Source: Deltaproteobacteria bacterium (GTDB taxonomy: Bacteria > Desulfobacterota > Binatia > HRBIN30 > JACQVA1). From it: DNA of 64,000 nucleotides. Numbering within the stretch: position 1 is the first letter of the stretch; the number at the start of each line of letters is the position of its first letter. The stretch spans positions 1-64,000 of the forward strand of contig JACOST010000009.1 in the NCBI GenBank assembly GCA_016178705.1. Reading direction: 5' to 3'. Both the position numbers and the translations under genes were made by a program. Positions 8,170-16,493 of the stretch are shown in pieces. The notes under the pieces are model-generated. The model worked only from the letters and a program-made list of their open reading frames with translations, made no database searches and was not told the DNA's origin.

Positions 8170-8568
8170 ATGATTCACCACATCGGCGTCTTCGCTTCAG
8201 ACCTTGGCGCGAGTCGGCGATTCTTCACGCAGGCTCTGGCACCGCTGGGTGTGGTTGCCCAGTACGAAACGGATCAGGTTGCGGAATTCTGGCGGCTCGA
8301 CACCGATGCACCGTCGTTGTCCCTCGGGCGGACAACGGGAGAAGTGACTCGTGGCCTGCACCTGGCCTTCGAGGCCGCTGATCGCAATACCGTTGACGCG
8401 TTCTTCGCTGCAGCGATTGCCGCCGGAGGCCGAGAACGGCATGCCCCGAGGCATTGGCCTCACTACCGAGCGTACTGCGCCTTCGTCAGCGACCCAGACG
8501 GCAACAACATCGAGGCCGTCCACAAGGAGACCTCACGGCGAAGGCCTGGCGCACGAGCAGCGGAGTGA
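8170..8568 (+). CDS. VOC-family (glyoxalase/dioxygenase-like) protein
   Basis: 132 residues. It begins MIHHIGVFASDL with the first metal-ligand His and ends with SDPDGNNIEAVH, where Glu is the usual last metal ligand; the spacing fits a single vicinal-oxygen-chelate unit acting as a dimer. The start at 8170 is chosen over 8143 because the domain begins there and GGGGAGG lies upstream. It overlaps the next gene by GTGA and is probably co-translated with it. The substrate cannot be told from sequence. Confidence 0.8.
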   Translation: MIHHIGVFASDLGASRRFFTQALAPLGVVAQYETDQVAEFWRLDTDAPSLSLGRTTGEVTRGLHLAFEAADRNTVDAFFAAAIAAGGRERHAPRHWPHYRAYCAFVSDPDGNNIEAVHKETSRRRPGARAAE

Positions 8569-9242
8569 ACGAGCTTTCGAAAAAATCCCTAACGGGGTTG
8601 ATCAAACTACAGGTTGGCCTTGCTCTGTTGCTCTTCCTGCCGGCTTGGTCGCTGCACTTTTGGCAGGCGTGGATCTACTGGATGCTCTTCGGTATCTCCG
8701 TCCTGATGATCACGCTGTATTTTCTGAAGCATGACCCCGGTCTGGTTAATCGTCGACTCGATGCCGGTCCGGGGGCCGAGCATGAGAAGATCCAGAAGAT
8801 CATTCAAGCCATCGCCAGTGTCCTGGTGTGCGCCCTCATCATTGTTCCAGGGTTCGATCATCGGTTTCATTGGTCAGCGGTGCCGACAGCCATCGTTCTG
8901 TCTGCCGACGTGATGGTCGCGCTCGGGCTTCTGATGGTCTTCTTCGTGTTCAGAGCGAACAGTTACGCGGCGAGTGTCGTGAAAGTCGAGGCGAGCCAGC
9001 CGGTGATAGAGACGGGGCCATATCGGCTCGTTCGCCACCCGATGTATGCGGGCGGCCTGCTGGCGCTCTTGGCCACGCCGTTGGCGTTGGGATCGCCGTG
9101 GGGACTGCTCGTTGGCATCGCGCTCTGCGGCGTCATCGTCGCTCGGCTTCTGGATGAAGAGCGGTTTCTGTCCGCACACCTCCCGGGCTACGACGCGTAT
9201 TGCCGGAAGGTTCGGTATCGTCTGGTGCCGATGGTCTGGTAA
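8565..9242 (+). CDS. Isoprenylcysteine carboxyl methyltransferase-like membrane protein
   Basis: 225 residues from a GTG at 8565 that overlaps the VOC stop (GTGA). Four to five membrane segments lead to the family signature: ETGPYRLVRHPMYAGGLL followed by a helix and LLDEERFLSAHLPGYDAYCRKVRYRLVP. This is the SAM-binding region of the ICMT/phospholipid methyltransferase superfamily. Bacterial members methylate lipids or small molecules; the exact substrate is unknown. Confidence 0.8.
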   Translation: MNELSKKSLTGLIKLQVGLALLLFLPAWSLHFWQAWIYWMLFGISVLMITLYFLKHDPGLVNRRLDAGPGAEHEKIQKIIQAIASVLVCALIIVPGFDHRFHWSAVPTAIVLSADVMVALGLLMVFFVFRANSYAASVVKVEASQPVIETGPYRLVRHPMYAGGLLALLATPLALGSPWGLLVGIALCGVIVARLLDEERFLSAHLPGYDAYCRKVRYRLVPMVW

Positions 9243-9266
9243 ACTTCCGAGCGAGCGGAGGAGATC

Positions 9267-9683
9267 ATGCTGACAGGAAGATGCCTCTGCGGCGATGTGC
9301 GGTTCGAACTGCACGGGAAGCTCGGCCCGCTGGCGTATTGCCACTGTTCGATGTGTCAGCGCGCCAGTGGCTCCGCCTTCGCCGCCAACGCGGCGATCCG
9401 ATCGCAATACCTGAAGTGGGTATCCGGACGAGAATCAATCCGCGAGTACGAATCCTCGCCGGGCAAGTTCCGCGCGTTCTGTTCGAGGTGCGGCTCGCCG
9501 ATCTTCAGCCGGCGTGTCGACGAACCAGACTCGTTCCGGATTCGCTTGGGCATGCTCGACGGTGACCCCGAGCGCAGACCACTGGCTCACTTCTGGGTGT
9601 CATCCAAAGCGCCGTGGTTCGAGATTCGCGACGAGCTTCCACAATACCAAGAAGACTCCGTCACCAACCCAGGGCCGCAATAG
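9267..9683 (+). CDS. GFA/CENP-V family zinc protein
   Basis: 138 residues. The zinc ligands are evident: CLCGDVRF at the start, CHCSMC in the centre and CSRCGSP later, the complete GFA fold pattern. Members include glutathione-dependent formaldehyde-activating enzyme, but most are uncharacterised carbon-sulfur lyase-like proteins. It starts 24 bases after the methyltransferase with a GGAGG ribosome site, so it is probably in the same transcript. Confidence 0.85.
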   Translation: MLTGRCLCGDVRFELHGKLGPLAYCHCSMCQRASGSAFAANAAIRSQYLKWVSGRESIREYESSPGKFRAFCSRCGSPIFSRRVDEPDSFRIRLGMLDGDPERRPLAHFWVSSKAPWFEIRDELPQYQEDSVTNPGPQ

Positions 9684-9709
9684 GGCTCCAGCATTGCGAG
9701 GCAACGCTC

Positions 9710-9979
9710 ATGTGTAGAAACATCAAAACGCTCTTCAACTTCGAACCGCCGGTTACGGACGAAGAGATCCGCGCGGCTTCCTTGCAGTTCGTGCGAAAGG
9801 TGAGCGGCTTCAACAAGCCATCGAAGGCAAACGAAGCGGCCTTCCTCACCGCGGTCGATGCGGTCGCCAAAGTCTCGGGTCGCCTACTCACGGCTCTCGA
9901 AACCAACGCCGCCCCAAGGAACCGCGCAGAAGAAGCGGCCAAAGCACACCTGCGCGCCGCACAGAGATTCTCGACGTGA
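9710..9979 (+). CDS. DUF2277 family protein
   Basis: 89 residues. It begins MCRNIKTLFNFEPPVTDEEI and continues with QFVRKVSGFNKPSKANEAAF, the typical start of the small all-helical DUF2277 family of unknown function. The start at 9710 matches the family start and has GAGG upstream. It ends 25 bases before the convergent end of the T2SS operon. Confidence 0.85.
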   Translation: MCRNIKTLFNFEPPVTDEEIRAASLQFVRKVSGFNKPSKANEAAFLTAVDAVAKVSGRLLTALETNAAPRNRAEEAAKAHLRAAQRFST

Positions 9980-10003
9980 GTACCGAAGACGCGGCTCGCG
10001 CGA

Positions 10004-10945
10004 CTAGCGGATTTGCGGCGCGCCGAGAGTGCCGCTGATCGTGATGGGTGCGTCGGGACGCGCGCCGGGGGCCCGCGGGATCAGCAGGAGCGCGCCTTTG
10101 ATCGCGTCGGGCGTCGCCGCGCTGGGTTCGAGCGTCACGCGCAGATTCAATTGACTGCTGGCCGCCGGATCGCGCAACACGATGCTGCCGCTGAGCGACC
10201 CGTTCAGTTGATCGCCGACGAGGCGGAACTCTTGGATTTCGAGTCGATCGCCCTTCACGCTCAGCTTGCCCTTGGCCTGTGCGAACTGGAGATCAGGAAT
10301 CTTGAAGCCTTTGATCTTGCCGCCGAGCAAACCGGGACGATTGACGAGAATCTCACCGCTCACTTGCGTCGCGCGTCGATCCGCGCTCGGAACCTGCACG
10401 GTGAAATTTCCCGATACTTGGCCGGTGATCTGGCCTTCGTCGATCTGCGACATCAATGGGCGATAGCGACCGAGTTCCAACTTGGACAGTTCGACCTGCC
10501 CCGAGCCGCCGGCGCCCGCCATCGTCCATTGACCCGTTACGGTACCGCCATAGAGTTCGCCCTGCCACGACACGCCGGTAAATTGGCCGCGCATCAGGCC
10601 CTTCAGCTCCGGCAGCACGTCGAGCGTCGAGCACTCCAACCACGACACGTCCTCGCCAGCGACGGTCTGCGACACGCGAACGCCGCGCAGCTCGTAGCCG
10701 TGATGCCAGGCGAAGCGCGCCGACTTGAAGTCGACCTGCAGTGGGCTCAGATCGACGTTGCTCATCACCCGCCGCACCACGATGTCGTGTGGAAAATTGA
10801 CGATCAGCCCGACGAGAAACACGACGAGGGTGAAGCCGGCATAGAGCAGCACGGTGCGGCTCACCAGCCCGCCCAGCCACTCGAACGAAATCCGCGGCCG
10901 CGCCGACAGGCGCGGCAGGCGTAACCGAATCCGCGGTAGACGCAT
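10004..10945 (-). CDS. gspN: T2SS protein GspN (delta-type)
   Basis: 313 residues with a basic cytoplasmic N-terminus, one membrane segment (VLLYAGFTLVVFLVGLIV) and a large periplasmic beta-rich domain. Repeated AsmA-like strands such as GQITGQVSGNF and NGSLSGSIVL are seen. This matches the GspN type that closes T2SS operons in delta-lineage bacteria, an inner-membrane accessory subunit. It begins 3 bases after gspM and is the last gene of the operon. Confidence 0.85.
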   Translation of the reverse strand: MRLPRIRLRLPRLSARPRISFEWLGGLVSRTVLLYAGFTLVVFLVGLIVNFPHDIVVRRVMSNVDLSPLQVDFKSARFAWHHGYELRGVRVSQTVAGEDVSWLECSTLDVLPELKGLMRGQFTGVSWQGELYGGTVTGQWTMAGAGGSGQVELSKLELGRYRPLMSQIDEGQITGQVSGNFTVQVPSADRRATQVSGEILVNRPGLLGGKIKGFKIPDLQFAQAKGKLSVKGDRLEIQEFRLVGDQLNGSLSGSIVLRDPAASSQLNLRVTLEPSAATPDAIKGALLLIPRAPGARPDAPITISGTLGAPQIR

Positions 10946-10948
10946 CGG

Positions 10949-11566
10949 CTACGCTCCCGGTGCCGGCGCCGCAGCGGGCGCGGCTCCGGGCGCCGCTGCT
11001 GGCGCCGCAGTGCGGGGCTTGAGCAGCGACACGGTCGCGACGATGTCGAAGCTGCGCGGATCGTTGTAACGCTTCTTCACTTGCAATCGCGAGACATGCA
11101 GCGGGGGGTCACCCTTCTCGATCTTGTAGAGCATGGCCACCAACTGATCGAGGGCCACGCCGGTCAGCTTAATCTCCACCGACTGCTCCTGGTACTCGTC
11201 GGTGAGGTTCTTGTCGGTCGGGTTCATCGACTGGATTTTCTCACGCGCCACCGTCGCCGCCACCGCGCTCTGCAGGTTGGCGAAGAGCGAGAAATTCGGA
11301 TCGGTGCGCACGACAACCGATTGATTGGCCTCGATCTGGCGCAGCAAATCGAGATAGTGCGCGCGCTGCGCTTGCATCTCGTTGAGATCCTTCTCGCGCG
11401 CGACGATGCGCTTCTCCAAGCGCTCGCGGCCGGCGACCAGTGGATCCCAGACGAAACTGTAGAGCGAGATCAGCAGCACCGAGCCGACCGCGGCACCGAG
11501 CAGCAGCCGCTCGCGCGGCGACAGCCGCTGATAGAAATTGAACACCTCGCGCGGATCGAACGCCAT
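10949..11566 (-). CDS. gspM: T2SS inner-membrane protein GspM
   Basis: 205 residues: short cytoplasmic tail with FYQRLSPRERLLL, a membrane segment, a coiled-coil stretch (about 50-90) and a ferredoxin-like periplasmic domain with VEIKLTGVALDQLVAMLYKIE. The C-terminus is Ala/Pro-rich. GspM pairs with GspL to hold the assembly ATPase at the membrane. Its start directly abuts the gspL stop. Confidence 0.9.
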   Translation of the reverse strand: MAFDPREVFNFYQRLSPRERLLLGAAVGSVLLISLYSFVWDPLVAGRERLEKRIVAREKDLNEMQAQRAHYLDLLRQIEANQSVVVRTDPNFSLFANLQSAVAATVAREKIQSMNPTDKNLTDEYQEQSVEIKLTGVALDQLVAMLYKIEKGDPPLHVSRLQVKKRYNDPRSFDIVATVSLLKPRTAAPAAAPGAAPAAAPAPGA

Positions 11567-13093
11567 CTACTCTCCCAGGTGCGTGTCTTTGGTCATGATC
11601 AGAATCAAGCGAAAGCTCACGTCCTTGCCGTCAGCGGACGCTTTCACATCTTTCACCTGGACATCCTTGAAGTACGGCACCGCCACCAATTGCTGCTTGA
11701 TGGTGTCGACCGTTTCGAAAGAGTCGGTGCGGCCGCGGATGCGCACGGCCTCCGGGTCGTACGCGTACTCGTCGATATCGAGCTTCGCCTTGTCGGTGAG
11801 AGCGGCACTGATGGCGCGCGCGATGTCGATGGCGGCGGCGCCCGACAACGAGACGATGCCGCCCAACAGTTGCAGCTTCTGCTCCGCCTTGTCGACCTCG
11901 CTCTTGAACTGCGCGATCTCGTTGACTGGCCGCTCGTCGGGCAGCGTGTTGACGAACACTTTGCGGATCTGCCCGTCAATCGCGGTCAAGCGGCTGAGTT
12001 GGAACTGATACGCGGCAAACAAATCGGCGATCGTCATCACCAGCAGTACGCCCACCAAGATCGCGACGCGGCCGAACGCGCGCCGCACTTCCTGTTGCCC
12101 ACGATGATAGGCGAACTCGTCGCGGCGGAAGTTGAGCCCGAGCGTGTTGGCGGGCGCCACTTCTCGCAAGGCGACACCCAGCGGCGCGGCGCAGGTCGGC
12201 AGCAGCGCTTGATCCGTCGGCGTCATCATGCGCAGCGGAATGCGATCGAGGCGACGCAGCTCGAAGCCGAGCTGGCGTTCCAACACCGGCGCGGAATGAT
12301 CGAGCCACGCCGGTGAACCGGCGACGTAGCACGGGAGCCGATCGTCCAGCGGCGCGCCGTTGATCACCATCAGGCTCCAGCGCAACTCGACCGCGAGCGC
12401 GCGGGCGGCGCTGTCGTCGGGCGGAGCATCCGTCAACACCGCGCCCTCGGCGAGCGCATGGCCATTGGCGGCGCCGTTGGTCGCCGGCGCGCCGTGTCCA
12501 ACCGCCAATGTGCGCAAGCCCACCAGCTGCTGATTGCGGTAGAGCGCGACATGAACGCTGTTCGCGTTGCACTCGACGAATGCGAAGGTCGCCGGCAGGT
12601 CGGCGCTCAACACGCGCAGCACGTTGAGCCCGGACATCGAAGCAAGGTCGACGACCTTGGGATCGATGCCGGCGCTGCGCAGCATCGCCAGGTGCGCTTC
12701 CAGATCGGTCTTCTGCACCATCGCCGCCAACACTGTCGTGCCCGAGCGATCGCGGTGCAGCACGGAGTAATCGACGATCACTTCGTCGAGACCGAATGGC
12801 ACCTGGGTTTCGAGTTCAAACGGGATCGTCTGATTGAGCCGCTTGCGATCACGGAACGGCAGGAAGAACACGCGATGCGAGACCAGCCCGCCCGGCAGGG
12901 TCGACACCACGGTCTCGCCCGCGAGTTGGTGGCGATCGAGGAAGCGCCGCACTTGCTCGCCAGTGGCGCCGCCGTCGGGGGTGAGCGCTTCGTGGTACAG
13001 GCCGGCGATGCGATAGTCGCGAAAGCTGGTTTCCAGCACCGCGGCCTTGACCTCGGTCTCCTCGACATCCAGAGCTAGAATTCGTTGCGGCAT
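11567..13093 (-). CDS. gspL: T2SS inner-membrane platform protein GspL
   Basis: 508 residues. The cytoplasmic part (about 1-340) is actin-like, related to PilM, starting ILALDVEETEVKAAVLE. It is followed by one membrane segment (VAILVGVLLVMTIADLFAAY), a coiled coil and a periplasmic ferredoxin-like domain (PilN-like) ending in FRLILIMTKD. It links GspE to the pseudopilus machinery. It starts 23 bases after gspK. Confidence 0.92.
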   Translation of the reverse strand: MPQRILALDVEETEVKAAVLETSFRDYRIAGLYHEALTPDGGATGEQVRRFLDRHQLAGETVVSTLPGGLVSHRVFFLPFRDRKRLNQTIPFELETQVPFGLDEVIVDYSVLHRDRSGTTVLAAMVQKTDLEAHLAMLRSAGIDPKVVDLASMSGLNVLRVLSADLPATFAFVECNANSVHVALYRNQQLVGLRTLAVGHGAPATNGAANGHALAEGAVLTDAPPDDSAARALAVELRWSLMVINGAPLDDRLPCYVAGSPAWLDHSAPVLERQLGFELRRLDRIPLRMMTPTDQALLPTCAAPLGVALREVAPANTLGLNFRRDEFAYHRGQQEVRRAFGRVAILVGVLLVMTIADLFAAYQFQLSRLTAIDGQIRKVFVNTLPDERPVNEIAQFKSEVDKAEQKLQLLGGIVSLSGAAAIDIARAISAALTDKAKLDIDEYAYDPEAVRIRGRTDSFETVDTIKQQLVAVPYFKDVQVKDVKASADGKDVSFRLILIMTKDTHLGE

Positions 13094-13116
13094 GGCCGCT
13101 CAGTCCTTGTCCTTCC

Positions 13117-14223
13117 TCATCGGTCAAGCGGCGCTGCGCCCCGCTCCTCCTCCGTTGCGTGCGCAAACAACTCCGCGCCCCCCCTCTTCTGCCAATCAAG
13201 CGGGGTCAAAGTCCAGCGCGGCGTACCCGGCGGAGCATTCGGCGGCACGTTGGGACGTGGCCGGCGCTGCACCAACGCGACCACGGTTTGCCCGACGCCA
13301 CCGTGGCGCTGCCCGGTGGGGTCCGCGCTCACCATCGCGCTGGCGAAGACGCGGAAGTACGAACTGCGTGTGCCGAACAGCTTGATCATGATTGGTTCGT
13401 TGGGGACGTTCTTGAGCAAGGTCTTCAGCTCCGCCTCCTCGATCGGTTTCTCCGCCCCTTGGCGGTCCACGATATCTTGGATCGCTTGCTGGTCGTTGAG
13501 CACCGCAGTCAGCACTTCGACGGGCGCCGTGTTGATGTTGATCTTGCCGCCATCGTTGCCGGCACCAACGACCGGAAGCGCGGTCAGCCACTTAGAGAGC
13601 TTGGTCAGCTTGGCGGACGGAATGCCGAAGGTCGCACCAAAGTCTTCCAGTGAACGGAAGTCTTCGACGGGCGGGGGTGGTTGCTTGCTGCCCGGCACCG
13701 GGGCCGGAGACTTCCCCCAATAGTCGACCAGATCATCGACGATGCCGACCCGAACTTCTTGCGCTTCAAAAAGTCGGCGCAACGCGTCGCGCAAGAATGC
13801 TTCAGCCGTTAGGGGGGATGCGCCGGCGGCTGGAGTCTTTGACGCCGGTGGTGTGGCTGGGGGAGCGGCTCCCGGGATGACGCGCGGCCCCCGGGTGCGA
13901 TTGATGTTGATCTTGCCCGACTCGTCGATCACCTGCACCTTCAAGCGCTCGTCGGGATCGAGCGTGATGACGCCGGCGATGTCGGGATTGGCCCAGTCTT
14001 CGAAGTACCAATCGGCCTGCGGTTTGTCGGTGTCGCGCGCCAGCACCGCTTCGCCGAGATTGATGCCTGAGCGCGCCAGCATCGACGCCTGCATCGCGCT
14101 CAGCGAGTTGCGCACGAGCCGCTGGTCCACTCCGACCGAGAAGGTGAACTCCACCACTGTGATGGTCAGCAACGCCACCACCAGCATGGTGACGATCAGC
14201 GCGATGCCGCGTTCGCTTCTCAT
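13117..14223 (-). CDS. gspK: T2SS minor pseudopilin GspK
   Basis: 368 residues. The start at 14223 overlaps the gspJ stop by one base (TAATG). It has a prepilin-like N-terminus RSERGIALIVTMLVVALLT with Gly as the cleavage residue, then the large GspK insertion with a Pro-rich segment (PPATPPASKTPAAG) and the family motif GKININTAPVEVLTAVL (helix-hairpin-helix-like). GspK caps the pseudopilus tip together with GspI and GspJ. Confidence 0.92.
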   Translation of the reverse strand: MRSERGIALIVTMLVVALLTITVVEFTFSVGVDQRLVRNSLSAMQASMLARSGINLGEAVLARDTDKPQADWYFEDWANPDIAGVITLDPDERLKVQVIDESGKININRTRGPRVIPGAAPPATPPASKTPAAGASPLTAEAFLRDALRRLFEAQEVRVGIVDDLVDYWGKSPAPVPGSKQPPPPVEDFRSLEDFGATFGIPSAKLTKLSKWLTALPVVGAGNDGGKININTAPVEVLTAVLNDQQAIQDIVDRQGAEKPIEEAELKTLLKNVPNEPIMIKLFGTRSSYFRVFASAMVSADPTGQRHGGVGQTVVALVQRRPRPNVPPNAPPGTPRWTLTPLDWQKRGGAELFAHATEEERGAAPLDR

Positions 14224-14966
14224 TAGCGCGGCGTCGGCGTCGGCAAGCTGCCGAGCGATAGCACGAGATCGACGATCGTGGAGAAGTCGTGCGCGTTGCC
14301 GTTGCCGTCGATGAGTGTGAGACCGATATCGACGGCGAGCGGGAGCACGTTCAAGTGCGCGGGCTCGGTGGAATCCCACACCTCGACCCACTCGGCGGTC
14401 TTGGGATCGAGATAGTGGAAACTCAGGCCGATGACGCAGAAACGCTGCTCGTTGCAGTCGGTCTCGTCGAAGAGATAGGCCGACGTCCGTTTCGGGGTCG
14501 GCGGGGCATCTTCGGGGGCTTGGGACTCGTCGAAATCGGCATTCGAAACCAGCGGCACCTCGTCACGACGCACCGTGAACAGCTTGTCGCTGTTGGTGAG
14601 CGGCGCCAACGAGTACGTGATGGTCGAGCGGCCGCTACGCGGCGCCGTTTGTTGAAAGCCGCTGTGCGTGCGCACGCTGAACTGGATCGCGTCCTCCGGT
14701 TGTCGCCCGCCGCGATCGAGGCCGCGGAACGACACGTCGGAGTGCGGGTTCGGGGGCAACGCCGCTTCGAGGTCGTCGGCCATCTTGAGCACCGCGGAGC
14801 GTCCGGCCGCGTACAACTCGCCGCGGGCCTCGGCGTACTCCTTGGAAGCCAAGGTGCGCGACAACGCGCCGTAGACGGTGAGCATGATGATCCCGAGGAT
14901 CGTCATCGCCACCAGCACTTCGAGCAGCGTGAAGCCCGGCTCAGCTCTCGGGTTCACGATGGACAT
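14223..14966 (-). CDS. gspJ: T2SS minor pseudopilin GspJ
   Basis: 247 residues from the ATG at 14966, which overlaps the gspI end by 26 bases. The prepilin site is EPGFTLLEVLVAMTILGIIM with a short leader. The C-terminal globular domain includes GLSFHYLDPKTAEWVEVWDS, typical of GspJ. Longer upstream in-frame starts exist but would give an unusually long leader. Confidence 0.9.
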   Translation of the reverse strand: MSIVNPRAEPGFTLLEVLVAMTILGIIMLTVYGALSRTLASKEYAEARGELYAAGRSAVLKMADDLEAALPPNPHSDVSFRGLDRGGRQPEDAIQFSVRTHSGFQQTAPRSGRSTITYSLAPLTNSDKLFTVRRDEVPLVSNADFDESQAPEDAPPTPKRTSAYLFDETDCNEQRFCVIGLSFHYLDPKTAEWVEVWDSTEPAHLNVLPLAVDIGLTLIDGNGNAHDFSTIVDLVLSLGSLPTPTPR

Positions 14967-15459
14967 AGTAGAGCAGATCGGCGTGATGGCGTTCGTCCCA
15001 CAACACGCGCAGGCGCACCTGGCGCAGTTCATCGAAGGACGTGTGGCTGATTTCGAGTTCGTAACGAAAGCCGGGATAGCCGTCGAAGTTGCCGCTGACG
15101 TTGCCGTAATCCGAGAACTCGGTTTGCAACTCCACCTGCGCGACCAACTGGCGCATCAGCAAGGTCGCGGTGGAGAGATTCTGATCGTTGCCCACGAGCA
15201 CCAAGTTGCGGTTGTGGAGGCCGAGCAGCGCGGGGAACGCCACCGCGATGACCACGATGGCTACCAGCACCTCGATCAGCGTGAAACCGGCGCTGCTTCT
15301 ACGAACCCGTTGAAAAACCCCGCATGCTTCGAGACGCGCCTGTCGGCGCTCCTCAGCATGAGCGGTCCTCCGCTTCTGCCACAAGGTTTTCCCGCTCGCC
15401 CTGAGGAGGCGCGAAGCGCCGTCTCGAAGGGCGCTGCGTCTATTGCTCGAAGACGACAT
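14941..15459 (-). CDS. gspI: T2SS minor pseudopilin GspI with anomalous repeat-derived leader
   Basis: 172 residues if translated from the ATG at 15459, which overlaps the gspH stop. The mature pseudopilin starts at SSAGFTLIEVLVAIVVIAVA and the remainder is a normal GspI domain. The roughly 55 residues before the cleavage Gly are encoded almost wholly by a dispersed palindromic element (15327-15429), whereas GspI leaders are normally short. No in-frame ATG lies nearer to the cleavage site; a TTG around 15380 is possible. The real start is uncertain. Confidence 0.85.
   Translation of the reverse strand: MSSSSNRRSALRDGASRLLRASGKTLWQKRRTAHAEERRQARLEACGVFQRVRRSSAGFTLIEVLVAIVVIAVAFPALLGLHNRNLVLVGNDQNLSTATLLMRQLVAQVELQTEFSDYGNVSGNFDGYPGFRYELEISHTSFDELRQVRLRVLWDERHHADLLYYVHREPES
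15327..15429. repeat. Dispersed palindromic element (copy 1), inside gspI 5' region
   Basis: The arms begin CTTCGAGACG and end CGTCTCGAAG, with inner CTCCTCAG/CTGAGGAG and GAGCGG/CCGCTC blocks, and can fold into a long imperfect hairpin. A second copy with the same outer and inner blocks lies at 41647-41764. Such elements are normally intergenic; here it sits between the gspH stop and the gspI core. Confidence 0.85.
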
Positions 15460-16021
15460 CGGAGTAGCCGGGGTCCAAGTTGAGGCGGCCGGTGAGCGGA
15501 TTGACCCACAGCGTATACGTCTCGCTGCCGTCGTCGAGATGAATCACCGTGGTATCCACGGTCCCGTCCGGATAGAAATTGGTGACGAACTGGCCCTCCT
15601 GCTGCTTGCCGACGCTCTCGGGCAATACGATATCGCTGATGCCGATGGGTGAGGTGAGCGTCACACTGCGCGCCAGCGGCCCGAGATCTTCGAGATCATC
15701 GGCGGTGCCGAGGCCCGCCTCACCGGTGGGATCGCCGACCGTTACCCAGTAGCGCTCGCGGCCCAGGTCGTAGCGCAACTGATAGATCTGGCCATTGAGG
15801 ATGGCTTCGCTGCGCAGAAAGCGGAACGTGTTGGTCAGCTGGCGCGCCTCGCGCTTCAGCTCGGCGCCGCTGGCGCTGCGCAGGCGCGGCACCGCCAGGG
15901 CCACCATGATCGCGATGATGAGCAGGACCAGGGAGATTTCGATGAGGGTGAAGCCGGCGGGGTGCGCGTGCCGCGCCCGCGCGCGTGCATCAGTTGATGG
16001 TCCGGCTGTCGATGTCGGCAT
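15440..16021 (-). CDS. gspH: T2SS minor pseudopilin GspH
   Basis: 193 residues from the ATG at 16021, giving a 23-residue leader before HPAGFTLIEISLVLLIIAIM and a 32-base overlap with gspG. The globular domain includes ELKREARQLTNTFRFLRSEAIL and a C-terminal LWVNPLTGRLNL, as expected for GspH. An ATG at 16084 would overlap gspG by 95 bases and is less likely. GspH joins the pseudopilus at the tip complex. Confidence 0.88.
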   Translation of the reverse strand: MPTSTAGPSTDARARARHAHPAGFTLIEISLVLLIIAIMVALAVPRLRSASGAELKREARQLTNTFRFLRSEAILNGQIYQLRYDLGRERYWVTVGDPTGEAGLGTADDLEDLGPLARSVTLTSPIGISDIVLPESVGKQQEGQFVTNFYPDGTVDTTVIHLDDGSETYTLWVNPLTGRLNLDPGYSDVVFEQ

Positions 16022-16415
16022 TCTTGCCTTCGCCGCCCTCCTGGCCGTCGGCGCCGTATGACTTGATGATGATATTCTGGCCATCGCTGAAGTACACGTA
16101 TTTGTTGTCCCATGGATCGACGGGAATCTTATCGAGGTAGCCTTCGGAGTTGTACTTGCGGCAGGCGGCGCCGCCGCCTTTGGAGACCAGCGACTCCAAG
16201 CCTTGCCCGGTGCTGGGGTAGAAGCCGCAATCCAGTTTGAACAAGTGGAGCGCTTCCTCGATGCCTTTGACGTCGGCCTTCGCCTTGACGATGCGCGCGT
16301 CGTCGGTGCGGCCGATGATCTTGGGGCCGACCAAGGCGACCAGCAGCCCGAGAATGAAGACCACCACCATGATCTCGATCAGCGTGAACCCGGTCTGGCC
16401 TTGCAGGCGCTTCAT
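15990..16415 (-). CDS. gspG: T2SS major pseudopilin GspG
   Basis: 141 residues from the ATG at 16415. The cleavage site is QTGFTLIEIMVVVFILGLLV with an 8-residue leader. The body has the classic GspG motifs LFKLDCGFYPSTGQGL and IPVDPWDNKYVY, and the C-terminal calcium-binding loop region with SYGADGQEGG. A GGAAGGA ribosome site lies about 11 bases upstream. It forms the pseudopilus shaft. Confidence 0.95.
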   Translation of the reverse strand: MKRLQGQTGFTLIEIMVVVFILGLLVALVGPKIIGRTDDARIVKAKADVKGIEEALHLFKLDCGFYPSTGQGLESLVSKGGGAACRKYNSEGYLDKIPVDPWDNKYVYFSDGQNIIIKSYGADGQEGGEGKNADIDSRTIN

Positions 16416-16493
16416 TGCCAACTTGATCCTTCCTTGGCGATCCCTCGTGAGAATCTTCGTGCGTGCGGAGGGTAACACCCGCATCCGCGTAGT

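Noticed and set aside
11081-12316. Long plus-strand frame opposite gspL and gspM
   Set aside because: Composition is Arg/Gln/His-rich with no domain; it overlaps well-supported T2SS genes and is their antisense shadow.
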